Shown here: positions 37,957 through 47,168 of the stretch, piece after piece
How positions within the stretch are numbered: position 1 is the stretch's first letter
Layout: each line of letters opens with the position of its first letter
From: Flavobacterium sediminis
GTDB taxonomy: Bacteria; Bacteroidota; Bacteroidia; Flavobacteriales; Flavobacteriaceae
NCBI RefSeq assembly: GCF_003148385.1
Contig: NZ_CP029463.1
Span: forward strand, 1,364,001-1,428,000
DNA length: 64,000 nt
Direction: 5' to 3'
Translations under genes and position numbers: made by a program
The notes under the pieces: generated by a model
Database searches by the model: none
What the model was told of the DNA's origin: nothing
The model's input: the letters and a program-made list of their open reading frames with translations, nothing else

Positions 37957-38952
37957 ATGGAAGAAAAACCCAAATTTGCCGTTATAGGCGGAGGAAGTTG
38001 GGCTACAGCAATAGCCAAAATGTTATGCGAAAATCAAAGTGAGATCGCTTGGTATATGAGAAGTACTTATGCTGTTGAACATTTAAAACACCAAAAACAC
38101 AACCCTAATTATTTAAGTTCTGTTGAATTTGATATCAAACAGTTACACCTCACTAATGACATCAATGAAGCCGTAAAATTTGCGGATTATATCATTTTTG
38201 CTATTCCTTCAGCTTTTTTAAACGGGGAACTTGAAAAATTAACGGAAAGTCTTGACGATAAAGTCATCTTTTCCGCTATTAAAGGCATTGTTCCGGAAAC
38301 CAGCCTGATTGTCGGTCAGCATTTTCACGACCACTATAATATTCCGTATGAGAATATAGGCGTTATTACCGGACCCTGCCATGCTGAAGAAGTAGCTTTA
38401 GAAAGACTTTCTTATCTGACGATTGCTTGCGGCGACCTGAAAAAAGCTAAAATAATGGCTAAAAACCTGAGTAGTAATTACATTACTGCTAAAACTTCTG
38501 ACGATATTGTAGGAACGGAATATGCTGCCATGCTAAAGAACATCTATGCTATTGCAGCCGGTATTGCTCATGGCTTAGGCTATGGCGATAACTTTCAATC
38601 AGTTTTGATGAGTAATGCTATTCGGGAAATGAAAAAATTCATCCGAAAAGTACACAAAATGAAACGTAACATTAACAATTCAGCTTATTTAGGTGACTTG
38701 TTAGTAACCGGTTATTCAGTTTTTTCAAGAAATCGTATGTTCGGGAACATGATAGGCAAAGGGTATACTGTAAAATCAGCACAAATGGAGATGAGCATGG
38801 TCGCTGAAGGATATTACGCCACTAAAAGCGCTTATTTGCTGAACCAAAAGTACGGTGCAAAAACACCTATTATTGATGCTGTTTACAGCATTTTATATGA
38901 AAATAAGGATCCGAAAACTGTCTTTAAAAAATTAACAGAAAAACTGGATTAA
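37957..38952 (+). CDS. gpsA: NAD(P)H-dependent glycerol-3-phosphate dehydrogenase
   Basis: Reduces dihydroxyacetone phosphate to sn-glycerol 3-phosphate for phospholipid synthesis. The Rossmann loop FAVIGGGSWATAIAKML is at residue 8. The catalytic-lysine region FSAIKGIVPET (about 108), GVITGPCHAEEVAL (about 133) and TEYAAMLKNIYAIAAGIAHGLGYGDNF (about 188, in part) follow the family order. It has 331 residues, a normal length. It has its own -7 box and a 16-bp terminator hairpin. Confidence 0.96.
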   Translation: MEEKPKFAVIGGGSWATAIAKMLCENQSEIAWYMRSTYAVEHLKHQKHNPNYLSSVEFDIKQLHLTNDINEAVKFADYIIFAIPSAFLNGELEKLTESLDDKVIFSAIKGIVPETSLIVGQHFHDHYNIPYENIGVITGPCHAEEVALERLSYLTIACGDLKKAKIMAKNLSSNYITAKTSDDIVGTEYAAMLKNIYAIAAGIAHGLGYGDNFQSVLMSNAIREMKKFIRKVHKMKRNINNSAYLGDLLVTGYSVFSRNRMFGNMIGKGYTVKSAQMEMSMVAEGYYATKSAYLLNQKYGAKTPIIDAVYSILYENKDPKTVFKKLTEKLD

Positions 38953-38977
38953 AGCCGTTTCTTAAAAAAACAAACAT

Positions 38978-39019
38978 AAACCATTAAAAAACAAGTATTT
39001 ACCTGTTTTTTAATGGTTT
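38978..39019 (+). terminator. Intrinsic terminator of gpsA
   Basis: Perfect 16-base arms 38978-38993 and 39004-39019 with a 10-base loop, followed by a T-rich stretch. Confidence 0.75.
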
Positions 39020-39067
39020 TTATATTTTTATAATAAATTGATTTTCAGAAAAGTAATTACAAATCCC

Positions 39068-39095
39068 TTGGTTTAAAAAACACCTCATATCTTTG
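39068..39095 (+). promoter_or_regulatory. Promoter of the TerC gene
   Basis: TTG (39068-39070), 17 bases, then TATCTTTG (39088-39095), followed after 14 bases by the ATG at 39110. Confidence 0.5.
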
Positions 39096-39109
39096 CAAAA
39101 ACTTTCTAC

Positions 39110-40086
39110 ATGGACCATTTAATTAATCATCCGGTTATAATTACTGTTTTTGCGATCACTATTTTTGTCATGCTTCTTTTAGACTTAGGTATTTTAAATA
39201 AAAAAAGTCATGCAATATCCAGTAGAGAAGCTGCAATATGGTCTGCCATCTGGATCTCGTTGGCTATGGGATTCAGCGGTATCATTTACCATTATATGGG
39301 AATCGAGAAATTCTCACAATTTCAAGGAGCCTATTGGATCGAAAAAGCATTATCTGTCGATAATCTCTTTGTTTTTATCTTGGTTTTCGGTTATTTTAAT
39401 GTAGGTCGTGAATTACAACACAAAGTTTTATTTTGGGGGTTTTAGGAGCTTTATTTTTCAGAGCCATATTTATTTTTTCAGGGGTTTGGATCTTAAATTA
39501 TACGTATTTACCTGAAATGGAGCTTTTCGGGCATCATGTAAGGATCAATTATCTATTAACTATTTTCGGATTCATCCTGATTGTAGCAGGGATCAAATCT
39601 TGGTTTAGTCACGGAGAGGACGAAGGAGATAAAGACTTTTCTAAAAGTCCAGGAGCCCGAATTATTCATAGATTCTTTAAAGTAAGCGACCGATTTGACG
39701 GTGATAAATTCTTTACTGTTCAGAACGGAATTAAAATGGCTACGCCTCTTTTAGTTGTATTAGCTATTGTGGAATTTACCGATCTGTTATTTGCCGTTGA
39801 TAGTATTCCAGCCATTTTTGCAATTGCTCCGGACGATCCTTTTATTTTATACACCTCTAATATCTTTGCTATTTTAGGGCTTAGATCGCTTTATTTTCTT
39901 TTAGCTAACTTCATGTATATGTTCGGGCGTTTACATTACGGATTGGCGTTAATTTTAGCTTTTATCGGTACAAAAATGATTATTGCTCCTTTTGTTCATA
40001 TATCTTCTCCTACTTCTTTAGCTGTTGTAGGGAGCATTTTGGTTATCTCGATTTTCTGGTCCATATTATTTCCTTATAAAAAATAA
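39110..40086 (+). pseudogene. TerC family integral membrane protein, frame broken by one missing G
   Basis: Multi-pass inner-membrane protein of the TerC/Alx family, implicated in metal-ion (Mn2+) export and tellurium resistance. The first frame covers LLLDLGILNKKSH and WIEKALSVDNLFVFILVFGY and stops after KVLFWGF. One extra G in the run at 39435-39439 gives LFWGVLGALFFRAIFIFSG and continues through EFTDLLFAVDSIPAIFAI. The total is about 325 residues. The conserved acidic membrane residues (EKALSVDN and DLLFAVDS) are all present. The single shift is the only lesion, so an assembly error is the likely cause. Confidence 0.88.
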
Positions 40087-40106
40087 TTCTTTTTTAAACA
40101 CAGAGA

Positions 40107-42911
40107 TTAGTTCACTTCTATTTCATCTATAAAAATAAATGCAAAACCGTCGAAAGGATAACCCTGATGCCATACAGGAAGTTTTCCGAAGTTTCGTGCA
40201 ATGACTTTTACATAACGTGCTTTTGCAGATACTTTTGTTGTCAATTTTTGAGTTTGCACTTCATAATCCTTAGGATCAAGAGTATTTTTAACTACGGCAA
40301 TCTTTTCAAAATTCACATTATCATCAGAAACATAGAGTTCAACTTGAGTCGGCATTAAAATCCAAGCACGAGTATCTTGTAAAAAATCAACTGAAACTGT
40401 TTCTATTTTTGTTTTCTTCTTTAAATCAATAACAGCTTCAAAATCCTTATTTTGATACCCTTGCCAATCGCCTTTTCTCCAGTTGACAGAACCGAAAATT
40501 CCGTCGATCAAACCTTCCGGTCCTCCGGCATGATATTGTGGGTTATATTCCGATTTAATGTCGATCGTATAATTGTTTGGCTTTTTGAAATACTGAGCTG
40601 TAATCGTATCACTTCTATTTCCTTTTTCATCATCTGAATAAAAATGAATAGTGGCAGATTCTTTTAAGGTAAAAGGTTTTTGGTAATGGGTAAAAGTTGA
40701 TTGATTTATACTGTAAAACACTTTTGCCCTTTTATTCCATGTTTTAAACTGTATTGGCAATTCTTCCTTAAATGATTTACTTTTCGCTACAATTACAGGG
40801 ACAGTTGGAAATATAGAAACTAAACCATCTGGAGGAGCAACTAAAGTATCTGGTCCTTTAAGAAAATAATTCAAATTATAGTTTACAAACTTATTCTCAC
40901 TTTCATCAGTATTAGGAACTACAATTTTATTTTCATTGATTCTGATTTTTGCATTAGGATAAGTTGATTTACAAGTGTTAAAGTATTGTTGTCCTGGTGT
41001 CACTTGATAAATTCCCATCGAACTCAATACATACCAGGCACTCATTTGACCACAATCTTCATTCCCAATCAAACCATCTGGTGTATTCTTGTAGAAATTA
41101 TCTAAAATATATGTTACTTTTTCATTTGTCTTTTGGGGTTTACCAATGTAATTATATAAATATGCCATGTGGTGACTTGGCTCGTTTCCGTGAGCATATT
41201 GTCCGATCAAACCTGTAACATCTACCTGCTCTCTTCCGGTCGTTTTACTTTCGCTGTTAAACATTTCGTCTAACTTGGCTTCAAAGATTGATGGTCCGCC
41301 GTACGCCTCAATCATACCGTGAATATCCTGAGGCACGAAAAAAGTATACTGCCAACCATTCCCTTCCGTAAAATTATTATTGATCTCTTTGGGGTCGAAT
41401 GGCACGTCCCAACCGCCATTTTTCTTCGGACGAATAAATCCGATCTCCCAATCGAATATGTTTTTCCAATTTTGGGAACGCTTCATGAAATATTGATAGT
41501 CGTCTTGCTTGTCTAACAACATTGCCATTTGGGCAATGCACCAATCATCATAGGCATATTCTACCGTTTTAGAAACACTTTCGTGTTCATCGTCAATTGC
41601 TATAAATCCGTTGTTCTTATAAGCTTCTAAACCTAAAACATCTCGCATAGCGGAAGCTTTACTAGCTTCAAAAGCCTTTTCGTAATCGAAACCTTTAATA
41701 CCTTTTGCCATAGCATCAGCTATCACAGAAACGGAATGATAGCCAATCATACAATCGGTTTCATTTGAAGCCAATTCCCAAACCGGTAATCTTCCGCCTT
41801 GTTCGTATTGTTTGATGAACGTATTGATATAATCTGAAGTTCGCTTTTTATCAATTAATGTATATAAAGGATGTGCTGCTCTAAAGGTGTCCCAAAGTGA
41901 AAAAACCGTATAATAATCAAATCCTTCCGCTTGATGAATTTGGTTGTCGCGACCGCGATATTTTCCATCCAAATCTTGTGCAATATTGGGTTGCATCATG
42001 GTGTGGTACAAAGCGGTGTAGAAAATAGCTAACTTGTCTTTATCTTTAGAAGTGATTTCAATCTTTGATAACTCATTGTTCCAAAGTGCTACTGCATCCT
42101 GATGTGCTTTTTCAAAATCCCAATGTTTGATTTCGGAACTATTCAATTCGGCGCCTTCATAACTGGTTGGTGAAAGCGATACTTTTATTAGAATTTTTTC
42201 ACCTTTTTTGACTTGTTTTGAAAAACTTAAAGCTAATTCAACACCTTCGTAAATTTTCCCGTCACTTTTATACCTCGTTTTTTCCTTGTTAATAATCATA
42301 GGAACATTGAATTCTATTCGTGCGAAAACATATTGATTTTGTGCCCAAGCTTCACTTCTTCTTAAAACTTCAATTGTTTTATTGTCAATAACTCTAATTC
42401 TTCCTTCTAATAATTTATCACGATGGTTTAAATCCAAAATAATATTGGCTTGTCCGGCTTTATTAAACGTATATTCATGAAAGCCCACACGAGTAGACGT
42501 TGTTAAACGTACATCGATATTGTGTTTGTCTAATTTTACGCTGTAAAATCCGGCTGAAGCTTTTTCATTAGTATGTGAAAAAGACGAAGAATACACTTTA
42601 TGATCAAAAGAAGGCTCACCCATAGTTGGCATCAGCATCATATCGCCATAATCAGAAACACCGGTTCCGTTCAAATGTGTATGCGAAAAACCATAAATTA
42701 CAGCATCAGAATAATGATAACCGGAACAACCATCCCAACTACCATCAATACGGGTATCCGGCGATAATTGCACCATTCCGTAAGGAACTGTTGCACCAGG
42801 AAACGTATGTCCGTGACCACCCGTTCCGATAAACGGATTGACATGATTTGCAACGTCTTGTGCAAAAATAGAGTTGACAATTAAAAGTATACTAAAAAGA
42901 AAAATCCTCAT
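40107..42911 (-). CDS. Glycoside hydrolase family 92 alpha-mannosidase
   Basis: Exported calcium-dependent exo-alpha-mannosidase. It has a signal peptide (MRIFLFSILLIVNSIFAQ) and 934 residues. GH92 hallmarks are VNPFIGTGGHGHTFPGATVPYGM near residue 24 (in part), WDGCSGYHYSD, GFSHTHLNGTG, FSLWDTFRAAHPLY near 340, and NEDCGQMSAWYVLSSMGIYQV near 625, which includes the general-acid Glu and Ca2+-site residues. The C-terminus carries an F5/8-type (CBM32-like) segment. It likely trims mannose from glycoproteins or yeast-type mannan. It stands alone, without SusC/SusD, so no full utilization locus is here. Confidence 0.95.
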   Translation of the reverse strand: MRIFLFSILLIVNSIFAQDVANHVNPFIGTGGHGHTFPGATVPYGMVQLSPDTRIDGSWDGCSGYHYSDAVIYGFSHTHLNGTGVSDYGDMMLMPTMGEPSFDHKVYSSSFSHTNEKASAGFYSVKLDKHNIDVRLTTSTRVGFHEYTFNKAGQANIILDLNHRDKLLEGRIRVIDNKTIEVLRRSEAWAQNQYVFARIEFNVPMIINKEKTRYKSDGKIYEGVELALSFSKQVKKGEKILIKVSLSPTSYEGAELNSSEIKHWDFEKAHQDAVALWNNELSKIEITSKDKDKLAIFYTALYHTMMQPNIAQDLDGKYRGRDNQIHQAEGFDYYTVFSLWDTFRAAHPLYTLIDKKRTSDYINTFIKQYEQGGRLPVWELASNETDCMIGYHSVSVIADAMAKGIKGFDYEKAFEASKASAMRDVLGLEAYKNNGFIAIDDEHESVSKTVEYAYDDWCIAQMAMLLDKQDDYQYFMKRSQNWKNIFDWEIGFIRPKKNGGWDVPFDPKEINNNFTEGNGWQYTFFVPQDIHGMIEAYGGPSIFEAKLDEMFNSESKTTGREQVDVTGLIGQYAHGNEPSHHMAYLYNYIGKPQKTNEKVTYILDNFYKNTPDGLIGNEDCGQMSAWYVLSSMGIYQVTPGQQYFNTCKSTYPNAKIRINENKIVVPNTDESENKFVNYNLNYFLKGPDTLVAPPDGLVSIFPTVPVIVAKSKSFKEELPIQFKTWNKRAKVFYSINQSTFTHYQKPFTLKESATIHFYSDDEKGNRSDTITAQYFKKPNNYTIDIKSEYNPQYHAGGPEGLIDGIFGSVNWRKGDWQGYQNKDFEAVIDLKKKTKIETVSVDFLQDTRAWILMPTQVELYVSDDNVNFEKIAVVKNTLDPKDYEVQTQKLTTKVSAKARYVKVIARNFGKLPVWHQGYPFDGFAFIFIDEIEVN

Positions 42912-43011
42912 TTTACAGTTTGTTTAAAGTTGTAAAATTGAGGATTTTATATAAAATTCACAATTAACCGGAATAAAATAACAGTAATTGTGGTTAAATT
43001 ATAGCGTTTTA

Positions 43012-43038
43012 AGATGCTGAAACAAGTTCAGCATGACA
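43012..43038 (+). repeat. Palindromic repeat unit, type A (copy 1)
   Basis: A 27-base unit: AGA, arm TGCTGAA, loop ACAAG, arm TTCAGCA, tail TGACA. It is identical base for base to copy 3 at 43434-43460. It lies downstream of the GIY-YIG gene. Confidence 0.85.
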
Positions 43039-43046
43039 GGCGATCT

Positions 43047-43073
43047 TGTCATCCCGAACTTGTTTCGGGATCT
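43047..43073 (-). repeat. Palindromic repeat unit, type A (copy 2, inverted)
   Basis: On the minus strand: AGA, arm TCCCGAA, loop ACAAG, arm TTCGGGA, tail TGACA. Same length and plan as copy 1, with paired changes in both arms that keep the stem. It stands inverted to copy 1, 8 bases apart, a REPIN-like doublet. Confidence 0.85.
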
Positions 43074-43113
43074 AAAAATCAATCTAAACTTATTTACTAA
43101 GTCAGTAACTTAC

Positions 43114-43425
43114 TCATTTTTCAGATTCTGAAAAATTCCATAAATTTTCCCAATTTGGATTGTGCTCTTCTATCAAATTGATTTTCCAATTTCGATGCCA
43201 GTTTTTTAACTGTTTTTCTCTCGCAATCGCGTCATTAATAAACTGAAATTCTTCACAATAAACTAATATTTTCAATTTATATTTTGCTGTAAATTTACTT
43301 CCTTGTCCACTAATATGTCTTTCCATTCTATCATCAATTCCTCCGGTAACTCCAATATACAAAGTCCCTTTTGGCTTGTTAGTCAATATATAGACCCAAT
43401 AATTATGATAATTTCTAAAAGACAT
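43114..43425 (-). CDS. Small GIY-YIG nuclease family protein
   Basis: A 103-residue protein consisting of one GIY-YIG domain: YWVYILTNKPKGTLYIGVTGGIDDRMERH at residues 9-37 (in part) holds the two Tyr/Gly motifs and the Arg, and the Glu of AIAREKQLKNWHR (about residue 70) is the metal ligand. This is the UPF0213/URI-like class, distinct from UvrC. Its role is unknown. It lies between hairpin repeat units at 43012-43073 and 43434-43460, which suggests an association between the gene and the repeats. Confidence 0.88.
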   Translation of the reverse strand: MSFRNYHNYWVYILTNKPKGTLYIGVTGGIDDRMERHISGQGSKFTAKYKLKILVYCEEFQFINDAIAREKQLKNWHRNWKINLIEEHNPNWENLWNFSESEK

Positions 43426-43433
43426 AATTAAAA

Positions 43434-43460
43434 AGATGCTGAAACAAGTTCAGCATGACA
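43434..43460 (+). repeat. Palindromic repeat unit, type A (copy 3)
   Basis: Identical to copy 1 over all 27 bases and in the same orientation, lying 8 bases upstream of the GIY-YIG start. Copies 1 and 3 thus form direct repeats around the gene, 422 bases apart. Confidence 0.85.
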
Positions 43461-43471
43461 ATAATATACAT

Positions 43472-43879
43472 TTACACCGCTAAAACACCTCTACGTCCAA
43501 TAACCGGTAAGTCGGTTTGTGCTTTTTCGTTGATACTGTTTGTTTTGAAAATGAATTTTTTATCGTACAATTTGCCCTCTAAAAAATAACTCAGCATAAA
43601 TTCATTGTTCAACTGCAACACATTATTCTCTAAGAACTCAACTTTTACCGCCGATTTAGGCTCCACTTCTTTGAAAGCATGACGGAAAGTCCCGGTTTTT
43701 CTATTTTCACCATTAATTAGTCCATAAGCTCTTGAAACTACAATTGCCATTTCTAACTTTTGGTCAGTTTCATTCAATAAATAAGCGTACCAAGAATGTT
43801 CCTGAAAATCATCGTTCCATTCTTGAATCGCTACGATTTGAACGCCTTCTACTTTTGGGATGATAATGTCTTTTTTCAT
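43472..43879 (-). CDS. Conserved hypothetical protein
   Basis: A 135-residue soluble protein with no signal peptide or membrane segment: MKKDIIIPKVEGVQIVAIQEWN, a central YAYLLNETDQKLEMAIVVSR and RHAFKEVEPKSAVKVEFLE. The alternating hydrophobic pattern suggests a beta-sandwich. I recognise the overall pattern as a flavobacterial hypothetical often found near pheS, but I can assign no function. Hairpin repeats sit on both sides (43434-43460 and 43931-43956). Confidence 0.7.
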   Translation of the reverse strand: MKKDIIIPKVEGVQIVAIQEWNDDFQEHSWYAYLLNETDQKLEMAIVVSRAYGLINGENRKTGTFRHAFKEVEPKSAVKVEFLENNVLQLNNEFMLSYFLEGKLYDKKFIFKTNSINEKAQTDLPVIGRRGVLAV

Positions 43880-43930
43880 GATAATTAAAAGGAACGAATA
43901 TTTCGTTCCTTATTTTATTAAGATTATGAA

Positions 43931-43956
43931 ATTCCTCGACTTCGCTCGGAATGACA
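43931..43956 (+). repeat. Hairpin repeat unit, type B (copy 1)
   Basis: Arm ATTCC (43931-43935), loop TCGACTTCGCTC, arm GGAAT, tail GACA. The loop matches copy 2 at 59704-59729 in 10 of 12 positions while the arms differ but still pair. Confidence 0.7.
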
Positions 43957-43966
43957 AACCACTTGA

Positions 43967-44986
43967 TTACAAACTTGATTTGAATTGCTCTAAGAAACGT
44001 ACGTCATTTTCGTAAAACATACGAATATCTCCGATTTGGTACAACAACATAGCAATACGCTCTACTCCCATACCAAAAGCAAAACCGGTATATTCATCAG
44101 CATCAATGCCGCAATTTTTCAACACATTCGGATCGACCATACCACAACCTCCGATTTCTAACCAACCGGTTCCTTTCGTAATGCGATAATCGGTTTCTGT
44201 TTTAAGTCCCCAATAAATATCGATTTCAGCACTTGGTTCCGTAAACGGGAAATAAGAAGGTCTCAAACGAATTTTTGACTTACCGAACATTTCTTTAGTG
44301 AAATACAACAACGTTTGTTTCAAATCGGCAAAAGAAACATCTTTATCAATATATAAACCTTCTACTTGGTGGAAGATACAGTGTGAACGAGCTGAAATAT
44401 CCTCATTACGAAACACTCTACCCGGAGAAATCGTACGAATAGGCGGTTGATTGTTCTCCATATAACGCACCTGTACCGATGACGTGTGCGTGCGCAACAA
44501 GACATCCGGATTTGTCTGAATAAAAAAGGTATCCTGCATGTCTCTTGCCGGATGGTATTCCGGCAGGTTTAATGCCGTAAAATTATGCCAGTCGTCTTCA
44601 ATTTCAGGCCCTTCGGACACATTAAAACCTACACTGGAAAATATATCAATAATTTGATTTTTTACAATGGATATCGGATGACGGGAACCTAAAGTTACAG
44701 GTTCGCCGGGACGTGTTAAATCGCCATAAATACCTTTTGCTACTTCTTTACTTTCAATTTGTTCTTGTAAAGTAGCTACTTTTTCTTCAGCAATGGTTTT
44801 TAATTGATTGATCACTTGCCCGAAATCTTTCTTCATTTCATTCGGAACCGTTTTAAAGTCAGCGAACAGTTCTCTTAGCAATCCTTTGCTTCCCAAATAT
44901 TTGATGCGGAATTCTTCAATTTTCTCCTTATTGTCAGCATGAAAAGCTTTTACTTCTTCAATGTGCTCTTTTATCTTGTCAATCAT
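43967..44986 (-). CDS. pheS: Phenylalanyl-tRNA synthetase alpha subunit
   Basis: Catalytic subunit of PheRS. About 339 residues from MIDKIKEHIEEV; the longer start at 45010 overlaps the -7 box TAAATTTG (plus 45008-45015) and is disfavoured. An N-terminal coiled coil (EHIEEVKAFHADNKEKIEEF) is followed by class II motifs: GSRHPISIVKNQIIDIF (motif 1), HTSSVQVRYME with FRNEDISARSHCIFHQVEGL (motif 2), and FGMGVERIAMLLYQIGDIR (motif 3). pheT is not adjacent, as is usual in Bacteroidota. Confidence 0.96.
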   Translation of the reverse strand: MIDKIKEHIEEVKAFHADNKEKIEEFRIKYLGSKGLLRELFADFKTVPNEMKKDFGQVINQLKTIAEEKVATLQEQIESKEVAKGIYGDLTRPGEPVTLGSRHPISIVKNQIIDIFSSVGFNVSEGPEIEDDWHNFTALNLPEYHPARDMQDTFFIQTNPDVLLRTHTSSVQVRYMENNQPPIRTISPGRVFRNEDISARSHCIFHQVEGLYIDKDVSFADLKQTLLYFTKEMFGKSKIRLRPSYFPFTEPSAEIDIYWGLKTETDYRITKGTGWLEIGGCGMVDPNVLKNCGIDADEYTGFAFGMGVERIAMLLYQIGDIRMFYENDVRFLEQFKSSL

Positions 44987-45074
44987 TGCAAATCTTAAAA
45001 TAGATCGCAAATTTACAAATTAAATTTTTTTTGGTCTGATTTAATTGTAAAGTTTCTCATTTTAAGAAGAAAAA

Positions 45075-46037
45075 CTATTTGTTTTCTTCAACCCCGAGTT
45101 TGGAAGCTATGACGCTGATAATAAAAATTTGTGTGGCATGAAACAACATTAGGGGTAATAAAATCACTCCGGTAGCCATCGTGGTCGGAAACAGAATTTT
45201 TGAAAAAACAGTTCCGTGTACCAATGATTTTTTGGTTCCGCAAAATTGAGCTGTAATCTGATCTTCACGGTTAAATTTTAGTTTCTTCGCAAGAAATCCA
45301 ATTAGATAATAGACCCCGAAAAACAATAAAATATCTGCTGCAAAAATGAAGAGTAAATCTATTAACTTCACAGAAGTAAAGACTTTCTCTTCGAAAGATT
45401 CCGAAAAGCTTTTATAAATAATCAACAGAATAACTGATTTATCAAACAAGGTCAATTGTTTGTTGTACTTTGCAGCGTATTTTCCTAAAAATCGTTGCAA
45501 TAACAACCCTAAAACAACCGGTAGAAGAATCTCTGTCAACAATTTGATATAGATTGCACCTAAATCGAAATCACTTGCTGATTGCTGCAAAAATAATCCC
45601 ATCCAAAGTGGTGTTATCGCAATACCGATCAATCCGGAAATACTGGCGTTGAAAATGGCTGCCGGAATATTTCCATTAGCGATAGAAACCATTACCACTG
45701 AAGATGAAACAGTAGAAGGTAGCGCAGCTAAAAATAAAAAGGCTAACCAGATCATTTCGGTATGTTCCGAGTGAATTAATGGTTTAACTATTAAAATAAC
45801 TAAAGGAAACAATAAAAACGTAGATAATTGAACTACAACGTGCAATTTCCAGTTTTTGAGTCCGCTTTTGATTTTATCCGGATGTAATTTTAACCCATAG
45901 AAAAAGAAAATCAGTGCAATTCCTAAACTTCCTATCAAACCTAAAGGGATGGGACTGCTTTTGGCTCCCCATTGCGGAAATAGATACGCCAGAAAAACCG
46001 TAGTTATTATTGCTAAAACAAATTTGTCGATTTTCAT
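45075..46037 (-). CDS. Bile acid:sodium symporter family transporter (YfeH-like)
   Basis: An inner-membrane protein with about ten predicted membrane segments in 320 residues, of the SBF-like/DUF4137 group. Indicators are IPLGLIGSLGIALIFFFYGLKL (in part; residues about 29-50), AALPSTVSSSVVMVSIANGNIPAAIFNA (about 104-131, in part) and AQFCGTKKSLVHGTVFSKILF (in part), the crossover motif of the family. Family members carry organic anions with Na+; the true substrate is unknown. It lies 13 bases after the 46051-46407 gene. Confidence 0.85.
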   Translation of the reverse strand: MKIDKFVLAIITTVFLAYLFPQWGAKSSPIPLGLIGSLGIALIFFFYGLKLHPDKIKSGLKNWKLHVVVQLSTFLLFPLVILIVKPLIHSEHTEMIWLAFLFLAALPSTVSSSVVMVSIANGNIPAAIFNASISGLIGIAITPLWMGLFLQQSASDFDLGAIYIKLLTEILLPVVLGLLLQRFLGKYAAKYNKQLTLFDKSVILLIIYKSFSESFEEKVFTSVKLIDLLFIFAADILLFFGVYYLIGFLAKKLKFNREDQITAQFCGTKKSLVHGTVFSKILFPTTMATGVILLPLMLFHATQIFIISVIASKLGVEENK

Positions 46038-46050
46038 CAGCCATAATAAT

Positions 46051-46407
46051 TTAATCGATCAGTTCTTTCTCTAAAAAATAATTCACGACAGCTTCTTTCA
46101 TTAAAACGGCTTGTTCTCCGGCTTTAAGCGTTGGTAATTGTTCTTTTACTTTGTAATGTGGCCAACCTTCGTTATCGAAATGTTCAAATTGATAATACCC
46201 ATAAGGTTCTAGTAAACGACAAATGGCAATGTGCATTAGGTTTACTTTTTCGTCTTTCTTGAAAGTTTGCTTAAATTTACCTAATTCCTGAATTCCAATC
46301 AAATAGATAATTCCATCTAGATCAAGTTCGTCGCCATCGGCAAATTTTTCAGATAATATTGTGACCACACGTTCCCAACGTGCTTTTAATTGTTCGTCTC
46401 TGGACAT
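46051..46407 (-). CDS. Conserved hypothetical protein
   Basis: A 118-residue acidic, mostly helical cytoplasmic protein: MSRDEQLKARWERVVTILSE, then DELDLDGIIYLIGIQELGKF, and a C-terminal YYQFEHFDNEGWPHYKVKEQ. I know of similar short flavobacterial proteins but no function. It is the first gene of a two-gene run with the SBF-like transporter and diverges from cvpA. Confidence 0.72.
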   Translation of the reverse strand: MSRDEQLKARWERVVTILSEKFADGDELDLDGIIYLIGIQELGKFKQTFKKDEKVNLMHIAICRLLEPYGYYQFEHFDNEGWPHYKVKEQLPTLKAGEQAVLMKEAVVNYFLEKELID

Positions 46408-46462
46408 TTTTTTTAAAGATGAAAGAAAAAAGAGAAAAGAAAAAAGATTCTTCTCGTTTTTC

Positions 46463-46470
46463 TATATTTG
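46463..46470 (+). promoter_or_regulatory. -7 box upstream of cvpA
   Basis: TATATTTG fits TAnnTTTG, 83 bases before the cvpA ATG; no convincing -33 element. Confidence 0.35.
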
Positions 46471-46553
46471 TTTTGCAAAGATAAAAGATGGTTTTGGTTT
46501 TTACGTAATCTGTCGTCTTTGTTCTTTATTCTTTCATCTATTTTCTTGAAAAA

Positions 46554-47129
46554 ATGAGCTTTATTGATATTGTATTCGCCGTATTCTTGAGTTATGCTTT
46601 GTATAAAGGTATTAAAAACGGGCTTTTTGTGGAATTGGCTTCGCTTATCGCCTTAGTGGCCGGAATTTTTGTAGCTATAAAATTTTCGTATGTTTTAAAA
46701 TCAGTTTTAGAAACCAAAGTGAGTTGGGAACCGAAATACATAGAAATTGCAGCATTTGCGCTGACTTTTATTTTTGTGGTAGTTGTTATCCATCTTTCGG
46801 CAAAATTATTGACCAAAATAGCCGATTTTGCTTATTTAGGTTGGATGAACAAATTAGCCGGAGCTTTTTTCAGTGCTTTAAAAACCATTTTGATGTTAAG
46901 CGTGGTAATTTTACTTTTCGAAAAAATGAATGTGAATAATATGTTGGTTGAACAAGGAACGTTAGACGAATCTATTTTTTACAATCCAACCAAGGAAATC
47001 TCAGCTTTTTTGTATCCAAAAATTGAAGAATGGTATGAAAATAGCGTTCAGCCTTCAACTGACAATGAAAATGCAATTGACTTAGAGAACGAAGATGTTG
47101 GACCTGATAATGAACAAAAAACAGAATAA
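46554..47129 (+). CDS. CvpA family membrane protein
   Basis: A 191-residue inner-membrane protein with four predicted membrane helices: FIDIVFAVFLSYALYKGIKNGL at the N-terminus (in part; the CvpA signature), ELASLIALVAGIFVAIKF, ALTFIFVVVVIHLSAKLLTKI, and ALKTILMLSVVILLFEKM. The acidic tail (ENAIDLENEDVGPDNEQ) is cytosolic or disordered. CvpA proteins affect colicin V production, envelope homeostasis and biofilm; the mechanism is unclear. It ends in a shared terminator with nrdJ. Confidence 0.88.
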   Translation: MSFIDIVFAVFLSYALYKGIKNGLFVELASLIALVAGIFVAIKFSYVLKSVLETKVSWEPKYIEIAAFALTFIFVVVVIHLSAKLLTKIADFAYLGWMNKLAGAFFSALKTILMLSVVILLFEKMNVNNMLVEQGTLDESIFYNPTKEISAFLYPKIEEWYENSVQPSTDNENAIDLENEDVGPDNEQKTE

Positions 47130-47136
47130 ATCAAAT

Positions 47137-47166
47137 AAAAAAAGGAGCTTAAAAGCTCCTTTTTTT
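47137..47166. terminator. Bidirectional terminator between cvpA and nrdJ
   Basis: Perfect 14-base arms 47137-47150 and 47153-47166 with AAGGAGCTT core, flanked by A-run and T-run. Confidence 0.85.
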
Positions 47167-47168
47167 AT

